Part shown: positions 15,201-30,200 of the stretch, in pieces
Layout: each line of letters starts with the position of its first letter
Position numbering within the stretch: the stretch's first letter is position 1
From: Epiperipatus broadwayi
Lineage: Eukaryota; Onychophora; Udeonychophora; Euonychophora; Peripatidae
Assembly (NCBI GenBank): GCA_028023455.1
Contig: JAQFVV010012530.1
Coordinates: 1,054,001-1,118,000, forward strand
Length of the DNA stretch: 64,000 bases
Direction: 5' to 3'
Notes under the pieces: model-generated
Databases searched by the model: none
What the model saw: the letters and a program-made list of their open reading frames with translations, nothing else
What the model was told of the DNA's origin: nothing
Program-made: the position numbers and the translations under genes

Positions 15201-18200
15201 ATTTTATCACTTATATGTTTCCTCATATTCTGATTGTACACATAATGCCAACCTGAAGTGTCATTTTTATGCACCTGTCTAAGCATTGGTATCCAATGGT
15301 CAGTCTGGAACCACCATAAACATATTCAGAAATGCTTTGCTCTCTATTGTTGCAATAGTACAGATAAGAGGAGGTTCAAAAACTCTGAAACTTCCATCAA
15401 GTAATTATATATGTAGTTGCCTCCTAATATTGATGTATGGTGTTTTCTGAATCTCACACAATATCCAAGCTGTATCTTTTCCAACATCTCTATTGCATCT
15501 CTTTTCTCTTCATGTTCACTGCACAACATAGCTTGTTAAAAACTGTTTATAACCATACCATATTTCTCTTCTCACTGTGGCCTTTTCCAAACAAGAGAAG
15601 CTTCTTCCAATGGTTCTTTCACCTGGTCAAACAATTTCTCTGTTCCAAATGTTTCATTTCAAGCACAGATCTTCCATCCTATCTTACCCTAATGCTTCTT
15701 ATTTGCACTTCTCATTCTACAATTTCATTCAATCTCCTTTATGATTTCTTGCCATTCCTTCAACATTTCTAGTTTTCAATAGTTCTAGTTTTCTAGTCTC
15801 GGGAAGTCAAATAATTTAAACTGATGATGGCAACACTTCACAATTTTTTTTCTTTAATATTTTACAAAAATTTCCTTTTGTCTACTGCAATTGCATTCCA
15901 CCATTAGCACTGCTTTTCGATTTACATTTTCAGTGAAGTATGCTCATTAGTCTGATAAGCTTCAGTGTAAATCTGTCTTACTCTTTCAATTTTGCTCAGC
16001 TCACAGAAACTTTGTTAATTCTTTAATATTGACTGAGACTTGATTTCAATCCTAACATAAATGTTTACTGCAAAATCAGTGAATTTTGGACTTGCATTAA
16101 AGCACTGAATAAGCAATCGAGCCATTAGATCATTGACCAGCTTACAATTGATATTATTTCATCTGTCTCGATTGTTGATGTCTTTCAAACACAACCTATA
16201 TCTAACGATATCCCAGAGCTACAGTTAGTGCCTGAAACCCCTAAATTATATAAAGAAGCATGTTTTGTTTTTCTTCCAGACATTTTCAATATTAGATAAT
16301 CATTACAAGAAAGCTATGGTGAAAATCTGTGAATGAGAAAATAAAAATGTCTCAACATTACATGAAATAAATACAAGTAAATCAAAAGCCACAAAAGATA
16401 TTAAAATACGTAAATTCAAGAATATACATTATTGTAGTAAATACATTGGAGCAATTTTCTAAATAGTTTCTGGTAAGTAAATATATTGTAGAAAAATTGA
16501 AACTGACAATTGATGTTCCACATGCTTTACATAGTTCAAGACAATGATAGAATGGAAGATTCTGGAGCTCACTCAAGGTCTATGGTTTCACAAACTTTAT
16601 ATGAATTTTTATGTCAACTCCTGAGCAATAAACCATTTGATTATGCGAAGAGCTGCTTTTGTCTTATTGGTTACACTAAGGGTTTACTGATTTTTGATAT
16701 ATTTTTAGCCAGAACATTTGTTTTCAAATGAAATAGATAATAAAAATATAGCTAACTAAATTTATCATTACAAGCAAATAAAAAAAAAAAGAGCCAAGAA
16801 TAAAAGATAATGAATAATAATAAAAAAACAAAACAAACAAATACAGCATCAAAGATGCCGAATGAATAACATATTGAATATAAAAAAGGCAGTGTATATC
16901 ATCTTAAAACATGCTATTAAATAAAAATAATTAAATGACTTATTATTCAAGAGTTCATAAAAAAGTTTGAGCGCTGGAAGCCCAAGCAATGGCATCAATC
17001 CGAGGACCTTGCATTCCAGAATCCGACATTCTATTACTGCAGTAAATCATGCACCGTAAAAAAAATAATTTAGCATTCATATTTTAAAACAAAAAATAAA
17101 TTAAAAAATCATGAAAGTTACAGGAAAAAAAAAGACAAGAGTATATATTCTTCTGATATAAAACTTCTCAATTTACAATTTTTGAATGATTTCTCTAAGA
17201 CCAATTGCTAGGCAAAAAATACAAATATCGAGAGGATAAAAAACTAGAAAGAAAAGTACAATATGATATCTTAAAACAATGGTGAATCAGATAGACATGA
17301 TTCAAAAATAAATAAGTCATCCATAAGTAGAATGTGAATATCATTAATCTGAATACAGATTATTCAAAAATTCCTATTTTCAAATAAAATTTCAAAAAAG
17401 GTGATGTTTTTACATTAAATTATACTTTATTACATTTTTAAGTTTTATATTGTTAATAAAAATAATAAATTCATATTATACAGAAAGTATATATATATAA
17501 ATGAAACTAAAGTGAAAGGGTAAATCAAAAAAATTCCACAAATCGAAAAGCACAGAATCCAAGGATTTCGAAATAAGTGTTTTATGTGTATAAAGATTAG
17601 AAACCTATACCCTAAAGACAAAAAAAAAAAAACACTTATAGTAAAAAAAAAATATTTGTAAACAAATTTATTGAGATATTAAATTCTGGAGATGGAAATT
17701 CAGTATGAATGAATGTATAAAGGATATTTACATTAAATCCAATCAAAGATGTTCAAAATTTCTTTTATTCTTAATGAATTGCTTCTGTAAAACCTTTAAA
17801 AAACCACACACACTTCTAATGCACTTTTCATAATTCTTTATTTAATTTATGAGTTTTGACTCTTCAGACATTCTGATATATCTCAGAAAATCTTTCAAAT
17901 TAAAAACTAGCAGTTGTCTCTCAGTAAACATTGCTTCAAGTTATAAATTATCATGTGAAAAGAAGTTTGTTGAGATTTATCAAAATAATTGAAGAAGACT
18001 TCTAGACAGTCAAAACTGTCCTAAGATATTAAATAAAGCATTGTGAAAAGTGTATTAAGAGAAGTATGATTCTTAAAAATCCAACCCAAACTTAATTAAC
18101 CTGAGTTAATCTAATATGTATGCTAAATGTAAATCATATATGTGTTTTTAATGAGATAATTACCTTGTTGCAGATATTTCCATTTCCTTACTAGCTGTTA

Positions 18201-21200
18201 CTAGTAATGGATGTATCCTCACACGCTCTAAATAAGGCTAATAAAAAAAAGAGAGAGAATAGCATTTACATCTGTGAATAATATCTATTTGTGCATATAG
18301 ACATATGTGTTACATATATATATATATATTGTAACGGTATGCATCCTCTCAAGATAAGTTAAGGCAGTCACATCTCACTATAGTCAGATTTAAAGTCTTC
18401 ATATAGGATGCCACGAATGATGTGATTTAATTTTGATATAAAACTATATCTGTTCCCAATAACTAATTTATTATTAATAAATCATTATATCTAAACCATA
18501 TCAAATCAATTTTCACCTTAATTGACTTTACTGTTATGCTCAGATTTCGAACTCAAGGAAGTTTAACAATTTACTCTCTTCAGGGGTTCCTATCAATATT
18601 CTAAAGTAATATTAATAACAAATCTCACTGACTCTTTAAATTAAATAAAACAAAATTGAAGACTTCATTTAATTTAATATAAAAACATAATTATTTATTT
18701 AACAAATAAATAATTTAAATTTTACAATATATAAAAAATTATTTATATATCTACTTCCTTATATTAAAAAAAATATAAATATTCTATTTACTTATGGTAG
18801 ATATATTTTCTAACCTATAACACTACGTGATTTTACAATGTATATAAAATATAAGTATCCCAATATTAAGACTTTTATATTAACATTATTCTATAATAAT
18901 TAGATTATACAAATAATGATCCAATCATTTATATATATTTTCATTCGTTAAAATGATTGTATGTAACTTATATTTATTAATATAAAAATATATATTTCAC
19001 AACAATGTTAATCATTTATTCACTTATTATACATTATGGTTATTAGACTATTTTGATTAGTATAAACAATGTAGTGTCATGTCATAGAAAATGATAGTAT
19101 GTGAATTTAAAAATAATTTAATCTCTTATCTCCAAGTTCATTTTATCCCTCTCCCATATTAATATTTCTTAACCTATATTTAAATCTTTATTAATCATAA
19201 ATATAAATAAAAATATTTTAAATCTCACTTATTCATTTTTTTAATGAAATGAATACGATAATAAAGAAAATGAAATTAATCTTTCCCAATTATAATTTTT
19301 AAAAACTTAAATGGTATTATAAAAATCAATATAATAGGCCTAGATGTTCCTGGAATTCGCGAACGAAAATCCTTCGAAAATGCAATTTTTAATTCCTCCG
19401 TTGTTATACATTAAAGAAAATAATAGATATCCTAAGTTGACATTTAGTTTCCTCTTTATATGTAGATTTCATCTTCTTAATACACAGTTCCTTTATTAAC
19501 AATTATAATTCCATTTTGAAGATCTAATTTTTTTTATAATTTTAAGGCATTCAGCAAAAGATGTTATTCACACATATATATTTGACAAGGCAAGTGCATT
19601 TTATATATCCCATGATAAATTGGTGTTCTACCCACTTTGCATTTTCCTCATAATGTAAAGTACATAAAGTTTTTATAAACATGTTCTTTTTTAAAACGAA
19701 GTTTACATTTTAGAACATGTAATTTGAACATTTTTTATAGAACACACGAAAATATATTCAAATTATTTTCTTTAAACAAATATTAGAAATTTCTTCTAAT
19801 GAGTATTAAATTGTTCAAAATATAGATTTTATCTTACTGGTTTTTTTTAAATCGAACATAGTATAAGTTTTTATGAGGATATAGCTGACAAAAAATAGAA
19901 TCCTTAGTCTTCTAATAAAAAGAATAGAATTATTTTTATATCTCACTCCATGAGCTTGCTGAAGCATCTCGCATTCTACATTGTTACAATACAATTCGAT
20001 ATTAAAACACTAAGTTAATTTCATTTCCTTTAATTCGATAACTATGTGAACCCAGAGGTCATTTATTATCTTGTCAACCGTTTTCTCAATGTCTTTTTTT
20101 CATTTTAAAGAATGAAAAATACTAACTTACTAAATTATATATTTATTTTCATAAATATAATAAGAATAAAAATATAATGTATACATATTGATTATATGTA
20201 TGCATGAGTATATATATACTCCTACAATATATATATAGTAAACAATTTAATACTGTAAATATAAAATTAAATGAAGCCAATATTAAATCTTCAATATGCC
20301 AACTTAGATTGTATTGGTGATATTCTGTTGCCATGTTGCAAACTGAAAAAAAGTGGTTATTGCCCAATACATGTAACCTGCAGAGATTCGTTATTTTTTT
20401 TGTTCCATGGCAGCATATAGAATAAAAATTGGAAAATATGTTTGATATGTACAGGGGCAGACATTAATCTAAGCAGTTGTACACTCAATTATTTTTAGAA
20501 AATAATAAAAAAAGTTTTATAATAACTTAATGAGTTTGTTACTCAGAATATATATAGGAATTAGTAATAGTTAAATTCAACTAGCAACTTTCTGGCTGAA
20601 TTCCATAGTATAATCAGTCTTAATTTCACGTGAAACAGTTCTTTATAGAGTTTGACCTTGTTACTATACTTTGTTAAAGGTCCTTCATTTTAATCTATTA
20701 ACTTTCTACATTAGTTTTCCTCTATCTTTTTCATCAGTATTTACTATTTGCTGACATCAAGCAAGCACCTTACTGCTCACTTAGCTATCTGTTCCCATCT
20801 AACTGGCTACGAGTTCTCTTTCTTTTCTCATTAATCCCTTCATTCAAGTTCTGCAGTCATTTTTAACAATCTGCAAATTTGCAAAAATATTTCATTATTG
20901 TCCTTATGCAAATGAGATATCCAGATTAATTTCCAATTTGCATAATTTACTTATTCCACATTCCATGATTTCTAGAATGACTACAATATCTTTTTTTGTT
21001 GACCAGTTATGAATACATACATTCATGTAACTTTATTTATTTCATAAACTAATCAAGTTAAGGGCACTTTGAAGATTTAATATTGCTTGAATTAATTTCA
21101 TAGATATATATATTGTAACGGGCACACATGTTGTTACATTCTAATAAACAAAATTAGACATAAAAATAAAAGTTCGCAAATAAAAACTTCTTTTTTAAGA

Positions 21201-24200
21201 ATTAAAAATTGAAAATTAAGTCATCTAAATTCATACATATATAAGATCACACAGATAAAAAATTATTAAAAGAAAACTATTAAAAAAGAGAGTATTTTAA
21301 AACCAAATTTTAAGAAAAAACTTAAAGATTTAAAGATAAAAATATATCGTTAAAAAGAATGTACAAATTTAATTAATGCTATTGTAAACAAGACATTTAT
21401 TTTATATAGCGCGATTTTTTATAAACTGTAATACCAATAAGCCAATAAGCTAATGCACATGTGCTTTGTAGATGTCACTATATAAATGAATACTCCCACT
21501 TTTTCAAACACAAGATAAAGTCTTTGGGAAAAGATAGAATGAATATCTATCTTTTCGACCCAAATGTATATGTATGGGCAAATCTTAGATGTTTGAAAAT
21601 GAGAGTGTGAAGTTATTAATTGATCACTTTAAATTACTTTTTTACTACGTGAATGAATGACGCTTGTGAAATTTCTAGAATTTATGATATGTCATTCTTA
21701 TTAAACATATGTAAACAAGACATTTATTTTATATAGCACAATGTTTTTATAAACTGTAATACCAATAAGCGCACATGTGCATTAGCTTATTGGCTTAATG
21801 CTATTGTGTAAAATGGAAATGATTATTTTCAATTAGTTAAAGTAAACTAGACCTTGGGCATCTCAAAATGTATAATTAAAGGTCAGATAGGAGAGAAAAA
21901 ACAATAGGAACAAAATAGCCAATAAAAGAAATCCCTCACGAAACGGACCTCAATGAGAGGATCATCATCATCATGATGTAATGTCCACTCAATCCGAAAT
22001 TTTAATATAAAAGGAAAAGTTTGGAAATAAATTTGAGGAGACTGATGTGCTATATGTGTTAGTGCAGAAAGAGATGTGCTATATGTGTTAGTGCGGGGAG
22101 AGTTGAAGGAGAAGAGATTGAAAGACGCACTTTCAAATCCTTCAGTTTTTCTAAAAAAAGAGAGAAAAAGAAATGACCAATCATTGAGTATTCTGAAGTA
22201 AAGGACCTCCGGATGAATCAATAAAACAGCCAACAGCATACCGATCTCCCCAGGACATCGGGGGATCTAATACTGGATCCAAATTGGAAGCATCTGTTAA
22301 GGATGGACTTTTTAAAACCGTAAGAACTTTATGAACTCTAATGAACATTAATTCTAAAACTTTCCAGTATTTGAAAACAGTAAGAACTCTAATTCTAAAC
22401 TTTTCAATATTTAAATAGAAATAGAATTCCCTATCTGATTAAATTATTTATTAATTATTTTTATTGAATGTATTTTTTTTTTTTTAAATCATTTCCGTTA
22501 ATTTATTTTTTCAGTTCTTTTAAGTTTTTATTATGATTTTTTTTTTTTTCTGTTAAACTAAACTTTTAATAAATGTTAAATTTAAGTCAGGTGTGTGGCT
22601 GCATAGATTTGTAAAGTTATATTGGTTTAATTAAGGGAGGGTTAATCTTAGGTTATTTGTTTCATAGTTAAATTGGGTTAATTGATTGGATATATTGGTG
22701 TAATTAGTAAATGTAGTATAAATATCCGTTACGTGCAGGATCACATTATATGCCGCACTTGGGCAAAATAAGCCTATTTCTTATTGACCACCGGAGATAG
22801 ACCGTATTCCCTGCTCCTTGAATCACCCCTTTAGCCTATGGAATGGGATCTGAGTCGGCAAAAAGGACCGCAATCGCTTCCTATGGAAAAAAAAATTACG
22901 GGGAAATGAAACATTATTAGACACTTTTTCTGATCTATTGCTCATGTTTTAATATTTCAAACATTTCATTTCTATTTCATTTAATTTGTTAGTAATTATT
23001 TTTGCTTGCAAGTAAATTCCTTATACAGAATTTCAATTAAAAAAAAAACAACCAAATGGCTTTATTATATTTCAAGCAATCATAAGAAGTTCAAGCACCG
23101 ATTCAAAAACCTTCCATTCCAGAATCTGGCATTCTATACCATTGCACTAAACCATGCAGAGCTAAATAGTTTCAATTTACATTATTTATTAAATCAATTG
23201 TTAATTATGAAAAAAATAAAATAAAATAGCTAACAGGTTTCTCTGGGTATAATTGCTGAGAGATTCTTGACTTCGTTTAAAGAGAAGCTACAGTATATCA
23301 CATCACATCACAACATTAGAAATTTTTTTAAATGGGTACAAAGTGTGTTGTGGCCTGCATATTAAAATATACATTTAAGGCATAGAGAGAATCATCGTTT
23401 TTGGTAATCTGAAGGTAAAATTTTAATATATATTTTAAATTAATTAAATTTCATTTGGACCATGTATTTAATTTCTCACTTGCAAGTGGAGTATGAAAAA
23501 AATATTACAATATTAAAATTTCATAACCATTTCAAAAATTAAGTTTACCATATTTAAACTGAAATCCTAGAAGTTGATCAAATTCAGTAATAAAATTATA
23601 GTTTTTGGTAATGCAAGGTAATTTGATTTCTTAAATATTTTTTAAATTAATTAAATTTCATTTGTATCACATTAAATTTCTCATTTGCAAATGAAGAGTG
23701 AAAAAAATACTGCCATTTTAAAAATTAGTTTATCATATGAGAAATATATTTAAACTGAAATCTAAAAGTTGATCACATTCGGTAGTGTAAATGATTGTAA
23801 AAAATTATATTTTTTGTGATACTGCTGTTGATAACTCATGCATTATTATTTTCTTTTATTCATGAGCAAAGTCGGGACATGTCCAAACCTACACCCATCA
23901 GCATCTCTTTTCATTTCTCATCCAAATCAATCCTCCTCCATTTTTTTTTAATTTATTCTCAGCAGATCATCCAATTTTAGATTAATACTTCAATATTTCT
24001 AGTCAAAGCACATTTTTCAATTTCATTTTTCTGTCCATTTTCAACACACTGTAAACTTATGTTTTGAATAAAGAATTTATCAGGACTTCTCTTAACCTTA
24101 TAACGTAATCTCTACTGCAATTTATCAATTCCTATTCTGCTCCATGACCTTTTCTCTAACTAATTATTGGACCTAAATTTTTATCCTTTTTATGTAGTGC

Positions 24201-27200
24201 CATAATCTTAGATTACCTACATCTAATTTTGCATCAAACTTGTAAACTTTCCATTAATCCTATTTAATGCTTTGTTAAGTTCACTTTCACTATCAGCAAA
24301 AATGTCCACATAATCAGAATTAGTTTCCTCTTCCTTATGCAAATTGTATCCTTACCAAACAACAATTACTTAATAATTCAGTAAATATTAAATAATAATC
24401 AGTAATAAACAATTGCTAATTTTTTACATTGCTAAACAAGCTTATTGACAATTTAAAATAGTCAAGAATTATTATAATACTATGTATAAATGCAGAAAAA
24501 TGTTATAGTTAGAAAATATATGTAAATTAAAACATTAGTCTACTTTATATAGTCTATCGTTTGTGAATGCTGATTGTTTAATATTACAACTATCTTCTGT
24601 CTGGTATATAAAATCTCCAGTACTACTTTTCAAAATAACCATCAGAAAAATTCTATTCAGTTGGCCAAATGTCATTTTAAGATCAACAAAACAAATAACA
24701 ATCTTTATTTTTTTATTTTTCAACAGTAGTCCTCAAAAAAATTTAAAAAATAAATAATTCACCTATAACAATAACAAATCACCTCATCAGATTAAACAAT
24801 ATGACAAGGTAACAGCACCTTTCCATTCTAGTGTCATCTTGTGTAAGTTTGAATAATCATTGATTACTCAAGTTTAAACTAGATGGCATTAGAGGTCAGA
24901 GAGGTACTTTTTGTCTTTTAAAAACTTACCTTTACACAAACATTGAATAAATGATTATTATTTTTTGTTCCAAAATGTGAGCGAAGATAGGCTAGAAAAT
25001 TACATGGGTACATCCCATACAATCTTTGAAATAATGCGTACAGCCCTATCTGGAGATGAAGCATGTGGACATCTACAACATGCCCTAGAACAATAAAATA
25101 ATGCATAAATTAACATGCTTATTAACAAATAATCAACTTTATCTTTTATCAGATTAGGTTGGAAAAATTTAAAAAGTTTTAAATAGCATAATTTTAATAA
25201 ACAATTAAAATTAGGAAATAAAATATAAAAATAAAATGAAGATAAAGCTTTTAATCAACCATTTTTTATAAGATTTTTGCAAAAACAAAAAATTATAAGT
25301 TTTAATTTTATAAAAAAAAATATTACTCTATGTACAGTCTTATTTTAGATGAAAGGGCCATTTTAATTTCATTCTTATTTTCACTATGTTTAATCGTTAA
25401 TCAAATTCTGAATAATGTAAAAGAAAAATACTTTTCTTGTTTCATTCTTTCCCATATATCACTTTAAACTAATTATAAATTTATTAATCGGAGGTCATCA
25501 CTACTCTTATTGTTTAAATTTATTTAAAATTTTACTTGCTAAAATACAATGTAACCATTAGTATATGCTTTATAAAAAATGTTTTCTGTTTACACTTCCT
25601 TTTGTGACAAACATAGACATTAAAAAAGATGCACTTTAATAATAAGTTACTTCAAAAATGTTTTTTTTTATATATTTAAAATAAATGTTTACATAGATAG
25701 TTAATGTATCTCAGTTTCAAACTAATTAACATTGCACTACTTAATTTTATGAATCATGCCTTCTTTATCATTATCGCTGCACATTTTCAAATAAGGGTGA
25801 TCATGGCAGTCCAGAAGAAAACCAAATAAAGACAGAATAAATATTAAGAGATGAATTTTGTACTGACCACAGAAGCAATTTGTGAATCACAAGTAGGTCC
25901 ACTGGTCTACTTATTTGGCATTGTTTTTTAACAACTTCTGCAATAAACTTTATTATTTGAAATATTTTAACATCTTATCTAATTGTAACTCTCCTCCATT
26001 GTATTCTATCTTCAACATACTTTCCTAAAAAAGTAGTCATTATTGTATTTATTTAATGTCTTTGCGATAATCTTTAATATAAATGAGATCTGCCTCTAAC
26101 ATGAAGACTGTCATTGTTTAGACAACAAAGATGTGATTTTACAAAAACAGACTATATATGATTACATTTCACAAACTGAAGAACATGCCAATAAGTTTTA
26201 TAATCTTACTACCATTACTTCAGAATCCTACAAAGCAGTCTCAAATGAAATTTTTATTGTGCCTTAGTATTAATTACATCAATAGGATATTCATGTCTCA
26301 CATCCATGCAATAAATTGGTCAAAATAACAGCTCTGTACTGTAAGGGTCATATTTGTATATACACGCAACAAAATCCAGAGTCCTGGCAAATAATACCAA
26401 GGCTGATCTAGATGAGGGGTTGTGACCTCGAATCTGATCGCACCTCAGTTCCACCAACACTCCATGAGTTACTATCCTATGAATGACATATATAAGGCTA
26501 CATTCGGAATTTCTTAGTTCGTGTGCCAGCAGTAGCAAAGGGTGGAGCATCTCTTTCCCCTCAAACTTTATTCATGAAATCAATCTCTGTTCTGAACTGG
26601 GCATAGCACAAATTATAAAATAAATAAATATAAAACAAATAAGGAAGGCATGACCGCAGATTAGAAAGATAGAATAATAACTGAATAAGTTATTATTAAC
26701 AAGCAATTAGAGTTTATAATTTAAAGTATCATTTTTAAAAGTTAAAGTATAATTTACAGATTGAAATTAGTTTGTAGTTTATGGAAAAATTACAATTTAA
26801 GAGTTCGTGCACGATTATTTTTAGCTAGCTTAAAGTTTTAGAGATTCATTTATAAGTTTATAGTTATTTTAAAGAGCTCTGGGGAAATTGTTACTGCGTC
26901 TTCTTTGTTGAGGCTCCTGTAGTTGATCACCATTATTTTCGGCTGGGCTAATCCGTTTCTGATGTTTTCTGGCAGGCTGTGGGGCTTGAACTCCGGCTTG
27001 AGTATCGACCATTTTTCTCCGCAAAGGGAGAGAGGCATACCCAAAAGTTTACATGGCAAAAATTTAACGAGTGAACCCCATTAGCAAAACTTAAAAGTTA
27101 TTTATACTAGAAAAATCTGTAATTCGAGCATCCTGGTTGACCAGAGTTTACAAGGTTTTCATAGTAATTAAAAATGCATAAAATTAAAACTTTGGTCATT

Positions 27201-30200
27201 TTCTTGACTAACACAATAACGGTCAACAGGTCATTCCTTGTTCTAAGTTTTTATTTTTAAAAGACATTAAAATTTTGACTACAAGTTTGATTAATTACTG
27301 ATAGATGGTTTTTCTAAGAATTACAAACTTTTATAACAACAGATAACTTTTTTTTAAAAGAGTTTAAGTTTGTAAACATTTTAATATATATGTGTGTGTG
27401 ACTACCCTGGAATAGAAATTTATATATGAAAGCCTTTAAATAAGGAATTTTTAACTAAAATAATGTAAATTTAAACTAATTTAAAAGAGTTATAATGCTT
27501 TTAAATCTATTGCATTACAGCTTTTTTCACAAATATATGTAGGTAATTACACACATATAACAATGTTCATGCACTTAATTAAAATTATATCATTTTATTA
27601 AATTTTACATTTATAATGCATATGCATTATACGCATACAAATATTAATATGGCAGTTGGATGTGTGCACTTATACAATTACACGCACATACACGTAAATA
27701 TACGCTATTACAATTAAATAAATTATTAGAAGGCTATATATGTGGACTGGGATGGGTTTAAACTAAGGAAAAAGAGACTACTATGGAACATAGTAGGTGA
27801 AACAGGATGCTGACTAAATAATACTGTTTCAGTACACATCTAATTTAGTAGCAATAGTTGTATCATTACACTCAAATCTCCAATCTTTTTATTTGTCAAA
27901 TGTAGCAGTGTAGTGGAATCATCATCATAGAAAATGACAATGATGTTTGAAAACAATGATTGAACCATAAAATGAATCTGACCTCTCAAATTTTTTGTGA
28001 ATAATCTATGCTATGATGCACCTATGGAAAATAAAGATGATGCATTAATGATAGCAATGACTGAATGAGAGATAACAATATGGCTGTCCAAATCATGACA
28101 ATTTCCATATGAATCACAGTTGGAAAAAATAGTTGAATTTATAAAATTTTGATTTTCTTCAGATCATTAATCTTTCAGTTATATAGTTCTTAAATAAATT
28201 CCAGTAGCCATGAATATGACTATGAAATATCCTGAAAACACACTCAACAGTAACATTTGGATAATATTATTTGTTTGCAATCACTATTAATAGCTTCATT
28301 ATCTGTGCGCAAAGCACATATATATATATTTATTGAAGTGTATTAAGTGATTTATCCAGCCTTATGGTATGTTTATAGCTTCCCAATGAATACTTATTGG
28401 ACCACCAAGGAGTTTTCCCATCAGAAACCAGAGACCAGTTTGGTTATAAATAACATAAATTGTTTGGACAAAACTACATCCACAGACCTTTCCCTCTCAG
28501 TAAAAATTGACTTACCCTTGAAACTGTCCATCTTGAAACATTAAACAGTTCAATAGGTTTTAATCACTAAAGGTCCAGCTATTAGCAATTTAAATTATTT
28601 TGAACTTGAACAGATTTATTTTCTTATTTCTTTTCAAAGGCTTGTGAAACTAATGTCAACTGCCTTTCTAAAATTCTGTCAAGGTAAAAAATTTAACTTC
28701 TGTATTTTTCAATTTTGTGATACATAATGTTAAAATCATAGTGTTAAAATCATACTGTTAATATTCCATTTGTAAATGTTATTATGTCCAATTGCTTTAA
28801 TAGCATATACATGTAAATATAAGGAATAAATTGATTCATGCACTCAATAGATATCTATACCCAATCAAATCATTCAAGCTTGCAACACAAATTCTTAACT
28901 ATTGCTCAAGTGAAAATATTTCCTAAATCAATCTTCTTTCTTTCTCTGGATAATCATTTCATGAGAAATTCTCTCCCTAATTTGTCAAGTGAGTTAAAAT
29001 ATTTGAAACAACTGAATAGTCAGAATAAAGGCACTGGTAAATTTAAAAAAACACATTTGAACCCTCCCAATTGCTAACACGTTGAAGCTCCAAAATCAAA
29101 TTGCTTATAATTAGTACATATAAATAGAAAATTCTAACTATTGTTCCTACATGGAGGCCAACGATGATTGAAAAAATCTTTAGCTCACCTGACAAACAGG
29201 AATCATCCCATAAGATAGAGATTGGTCTGTAAAATTTTACTCTAGGGCGATAGTTCAAAACTTATTATAAACTTTGGAGGAGTGTTATCACAAATATGAA
29301 AGATTTCATTGGTTATATTTTTGTTTCCTTTGCAATACATATGGCTAGACCTTGTATTTTCTAATGTCAGATTTATTTTAATATATTATATTTTTATAGA
29401 AGGAAAAAATGTCTATTTAAATAAAAAATAATATATTTGTACCTGGCTTTTTGTTCTTCCATAAGGCGAGTCTTCCAAAAATTTCAAAAAGTTCATATAC
29501 ATAAGGAGCTAATAAAGCAGGAACAATTGGTAATAGAGATGCTACAATGAGTAGGCCTGGTAGTAATACAGGTACATGAACATCCATCTACAAAATCAAA
29601 ATGAAAAATATATTATTAATAATAAAATAAATAATTGTTTTAGCACCAATGATTTAACATCATTTTTGAAGTTGGTGGTAAAAAGAAAATATATCTTGGA
29701 TGCCACTGAAAGCCAGCATCAATATCTAGATAGAGATAAAGAATATTGAACATACTCAAAATGTCCTTGTAAAAATGTGACTGGTTCTAAGTTCACTGCA
29801 ATGCTACCTCTGAATCAACACATTACATAGACATGGTGGTTCTACACACTGGATTATTAATTACGACATGAAATGTAACAGTGTGTTTATACCTTAACCA
29901 CAATGGGAAAATGTGCTAAAATTATATTTATTCTAAACTGGGCAAAATTGCTACTGAAATGTTTGAAATGATACAAACTATGTATGCCAATGAAGTCATG
30001 AGTCACAATAAAGTTTTGAAGTCATCTACAAGATTTTGTGACGGCACAGAAGGTATCTGAAGATGATTAATAAATACAATATATACTGTCACATTTCATG
30101 TTGTAGCTCATCATCCATATAAGTTAGCACCTTAAAATTTTTGGTGTGAACAGCTAAATTACGCTACATAATCCATGTGTTTGATTCATAAATAGTATAG

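Larger units (their letters stand above)
11855..18163 (-). other. TSC1 intron (between exons 8 and 9), 6.3 kb
   Basis: The intron carries the repeat array 13735-14945, a possible degenerate retroelement (15160-15560), a SINE (16964-17056) and a short (TA)n run near 12000. 11990-13730 and 17070-18160 are featureless AT-rich DNA. No host exon recognised. Confidence 0.88.
18238..24929 (-). other. TSC1 intron (between exons 7 and 8), 6.7 kb
   Basis: This intron contains two TGTAACGG starts after (TA)n runs (18330, 21114), an almost pure A/T stretch (18620-19330), a repeated block at 21380-21810, a GC-richer island (22736-22900), a SINE (23085-23166), a LINE 3' end (23228-23312) and a ~204-bp tandem duplication (23385-23800). 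Remaining sequence (19340-21100, 23830-24900) shows nothing identifiable. Confidence 0.88.

Noticed and set aside
15437-15772. 111-residue plus-strand open frame
   Set aside because: Antisense to the possible retroelement relic and pyrimidine-rich. No domain.
21883-22239. 118-residue minus-strand open frame
   Set aside because: Contains a 38-bp tandem duplication and a His-Asp run from a simple repeat. No recognisable domain.
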